From the NCBI GenBank assembly GCA_025363455.1, contig JANYDW010000004.1:1-39408 (forward strand): a stretch of DNA of 39,408 nucleotides, in the 5' to 3' direction. The translations under genes and the position numbers were made by a program. A model generated the notes under the pieces. It saw nothing but the letters and a program-made list of their open reading frames with translations, was not told where the DNA came from and searched no databases. Position 1 is the first letter of the stretch; each line of letters starts with the position of its first letter. Source of the DNA: Oleiharenicola sp. GTDB lineage: Bacteria > Verrucomicrobiota > Verrucomicrobiia > Opitutales > Opitutaceae. This document shows, piece after piece, positions 38,345-39,408 of the stretch.

Positions 38345-39331
38345 TCATGCGGTCGCCTTTTTCACCCACAGCCCGCCCAGCCAGCGGCCGACCTTGTCAG
38401 ATTGGAGAAGCGAAACGCCGATGATGAGCAGCGCCTTCGGCACCGGCGCGATGGCCGGCGGCACGCCGAGATTATACATGGTGGTCGTCAGCGTCTGGAT
38501 GAGCAGGGCCCCGATCGCGGTGCCGAGGATCACAAACCGCCCGCCCGTCAACGCCGTGCCGCCGACCACCACGGCGAAAATCGCATCCAGTTCCATGTTC
38601 TCCCCGGCGCGGTAGGCGTCGGCGGCGCGGATGTTCGCCGCAGCCAGCACGCCGGCCAGGCCGGCGCAGGCTCCGCAGAACAGATAGGCCAGCGCCTTGA
38701 TGCGCGCCGCGGCCAGACCGGCAAAGCGGCTCGCCGTCTCGTTGTCCCCCACCGCCTCGATGAACATCCCGAGTGCCGTACGACGGAGCGCAAAGTGCGC
38801 GGCCAGGTACAACGCCGCCACCAGCAGCGGTGCGAAAGGCACGCCCAGCAAAAATCCGTTGGCCAGATACTCGAAGGAGGTGCTCTTGATAATGATGACC
38901 TGCCCATCGACGATGAGTTGCGCCAGGCCGCGGCCGGCCACCATCAAAATAAGCGTCGCCACGATCGGCTGCACGCCCAACCGGGCCACGAGCAGCCCGT
39001 TGGCCGATCCCGCGAGCAAACCGGTCCCGATGGCCGCCGCCAGGGTCACCGCGAGCGAATGCCCGCCTTGCAGCAGCACCGCACACACCGCGCCGGCGAT
39101 GGCCACCACCGAGCCGACCGAGAGGTCCACGCCACCCGTGGCGATGACGAGCGTCATGCCGAGCGCGATCAACAGCGTGCGCGACCCCTGCGTCAGGATA
39201 TCGATCGGCACGCCGTACAGGTGGCCGTCGAGCAGGGTGATTTTCAGGAAACCGAGATCGTGCACTGCATTCAGCAGCACCAGCGCGGCGAGGCCCGCGA
39301 GCGGCCAGAGAACGGGATGCCGGGGTTTCAT
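38345..39331 (-). CDS. ytfT: Sugar ABC transporter permease, YtfT type
   Basis: The product is 328 aa, strongly hydrophobic, with about eight to ten helices. Motifs agree with E. coli YtfT: LLDGHLYGVPIDIL, IALGMTLVIATGGVDLSVGS, VATLILMVAGRGLAQLIVDG, RRTALGMFIEAVGDNE and MELDAIFAVVVGGTALTGGR. It pairs with YjfF as the second permease of the galactofuranose-type importer. The ATPase (ytfR-like) and periplasmic binding protein (ytfQ-like) are expected upstream, beyond the right edge. The actual sugar is not shown by the sequence. Confidence 0.85.
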   Translation of the reverse strand: MKPRHPVLWPLAGLAALVLLNAVHDLGFLKITLLDGHLYGVPIDILTQGSRTLLIALGMTLVIATGGVDLSVGSVVAIAGAVCAVLLQGGHSLAVTLAAAIGTGLLAGSANGLLVARLGVQPIVATLILMVAGRGLAQLIVDGQVIIIKSTSFEYLANGFLLGVPFAPLLVAALYLAAHFALRRTALGMFIEAVGDNETASRFAGLAAARIKALAYLFCGACAGLAGVLAAANIRAADAYRAGENMELDAIFAVVVGGTALTGGRFVILGTAIGALLIQTLTTTMYNLGVPPAIAPVPKALLIIGVSLLQSDKVGRWLGGLWVKKATA

Positions 39332-39368
39332 GGGTGGAACGCGCTGACCCCAGCGCGCTGGTTGGAGG

Positions 39369-39408
39369 GTTGGGCTCCCGCCCGACCTAGGTCGGGCGGG
39401 AGCCCAAC
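39369..39408. repeat. 40-bp perfect palindrome at the window edge
   Basis: The left arm at 39369-39388 (GTTGGGCTCCCGCCCGACCT) is the exact inverse of 39389-39408. It is preceded by TTGGAGG and belongs to the same family as 38231-38282. It may extend beyond the window. Confidence 0.75.

Overview
The window is high-GC bacterial DNA that probably comes from a Verrucomicrobiota relative of the Opitutaceae. I base this on the style of the chromosomal proteins, the abundant REP-type intergenic palindromes and the frequent lack of Shine-Dalgarno sites. It is an inference from memory, not a search. About 33.8 kb of it (142-33911) is a complete-looking transposable (Mu-like) prophage. Ordinary chromosome follows: tRNA-Ser, a small lipoprotein, a DUF983 protein, tsf, rpsB and two sugar ABC-transporter permeases (yjfF and ytfT type).

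The prophage is bounded by matching ends. The first 25 bases at 142-166 and the last 25 bases at 33887-33911 are imperfect inverted copies with TG...CA tips. A second, perfect 22-bp copy pair lies just inside (275-296 and 33864-33885). CTAG flanks both tips. Two arms diverge from an operator at about 10820-10876. The leftward arm (10811 to 332) carries a small HTH regulator, several small DNA-binding-like proteins, a MuA-type DDE transposase, a MuB-type ATPase, small membrane proteins, Gam, a PolX-type nucleotidyltransferase, a C5-cytosine methyltransferase, a second nucleotidyltransferase-like protein and a GemA-like protein. The rightward arm starts with an XRE repressor and passes through a membrane/lysis-like set. 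It then gives terminase small and large subunits, a portal fused to a Mu F-like head protein, an HK97-type prohead protease and major capsid protein, connectors, tail tube, fibre-like proteins, a tape measure and a baseplate-like protein. No sheath was seen, so a siphovirus (non-contractile) virion is inferred. No endolysin catalytic domain was recognised.

Genes in both arms are tightly coupled. Many stop/start pairs overlap as ATGA, GTGA or TGATG, which helped fix starts. Several uncoupled starts have a pyrimidine-rich tract directly before ATG instead of a Shine-Dalgarno site. Four proteins of the virion block, including the major capsid protein, begin with Sec-type signal sequences, which is very unusual. 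A run of strong hairpins lies just before the small terminase gene.

The prophage sits between a tRNA-Ser(CGA) gene and the start of a truncated integrase-like gene at the left window edge. Without the prophage the integrase start would lie about 63 bp downstream of the tRNA. This suggests that the phage transposed into the end of an older tRNA-targeted integrative element. Right of the tRNA, rpsB and tsf form the usual translation operon. The two permeases resemble E. coli YtfT/YjfF (galactofuranose uptake), and their ATPase and binding protein probably lie beyond the right edge. At least three families of inverted repeats (REPIN-like) occupy the intergenic gaps there.
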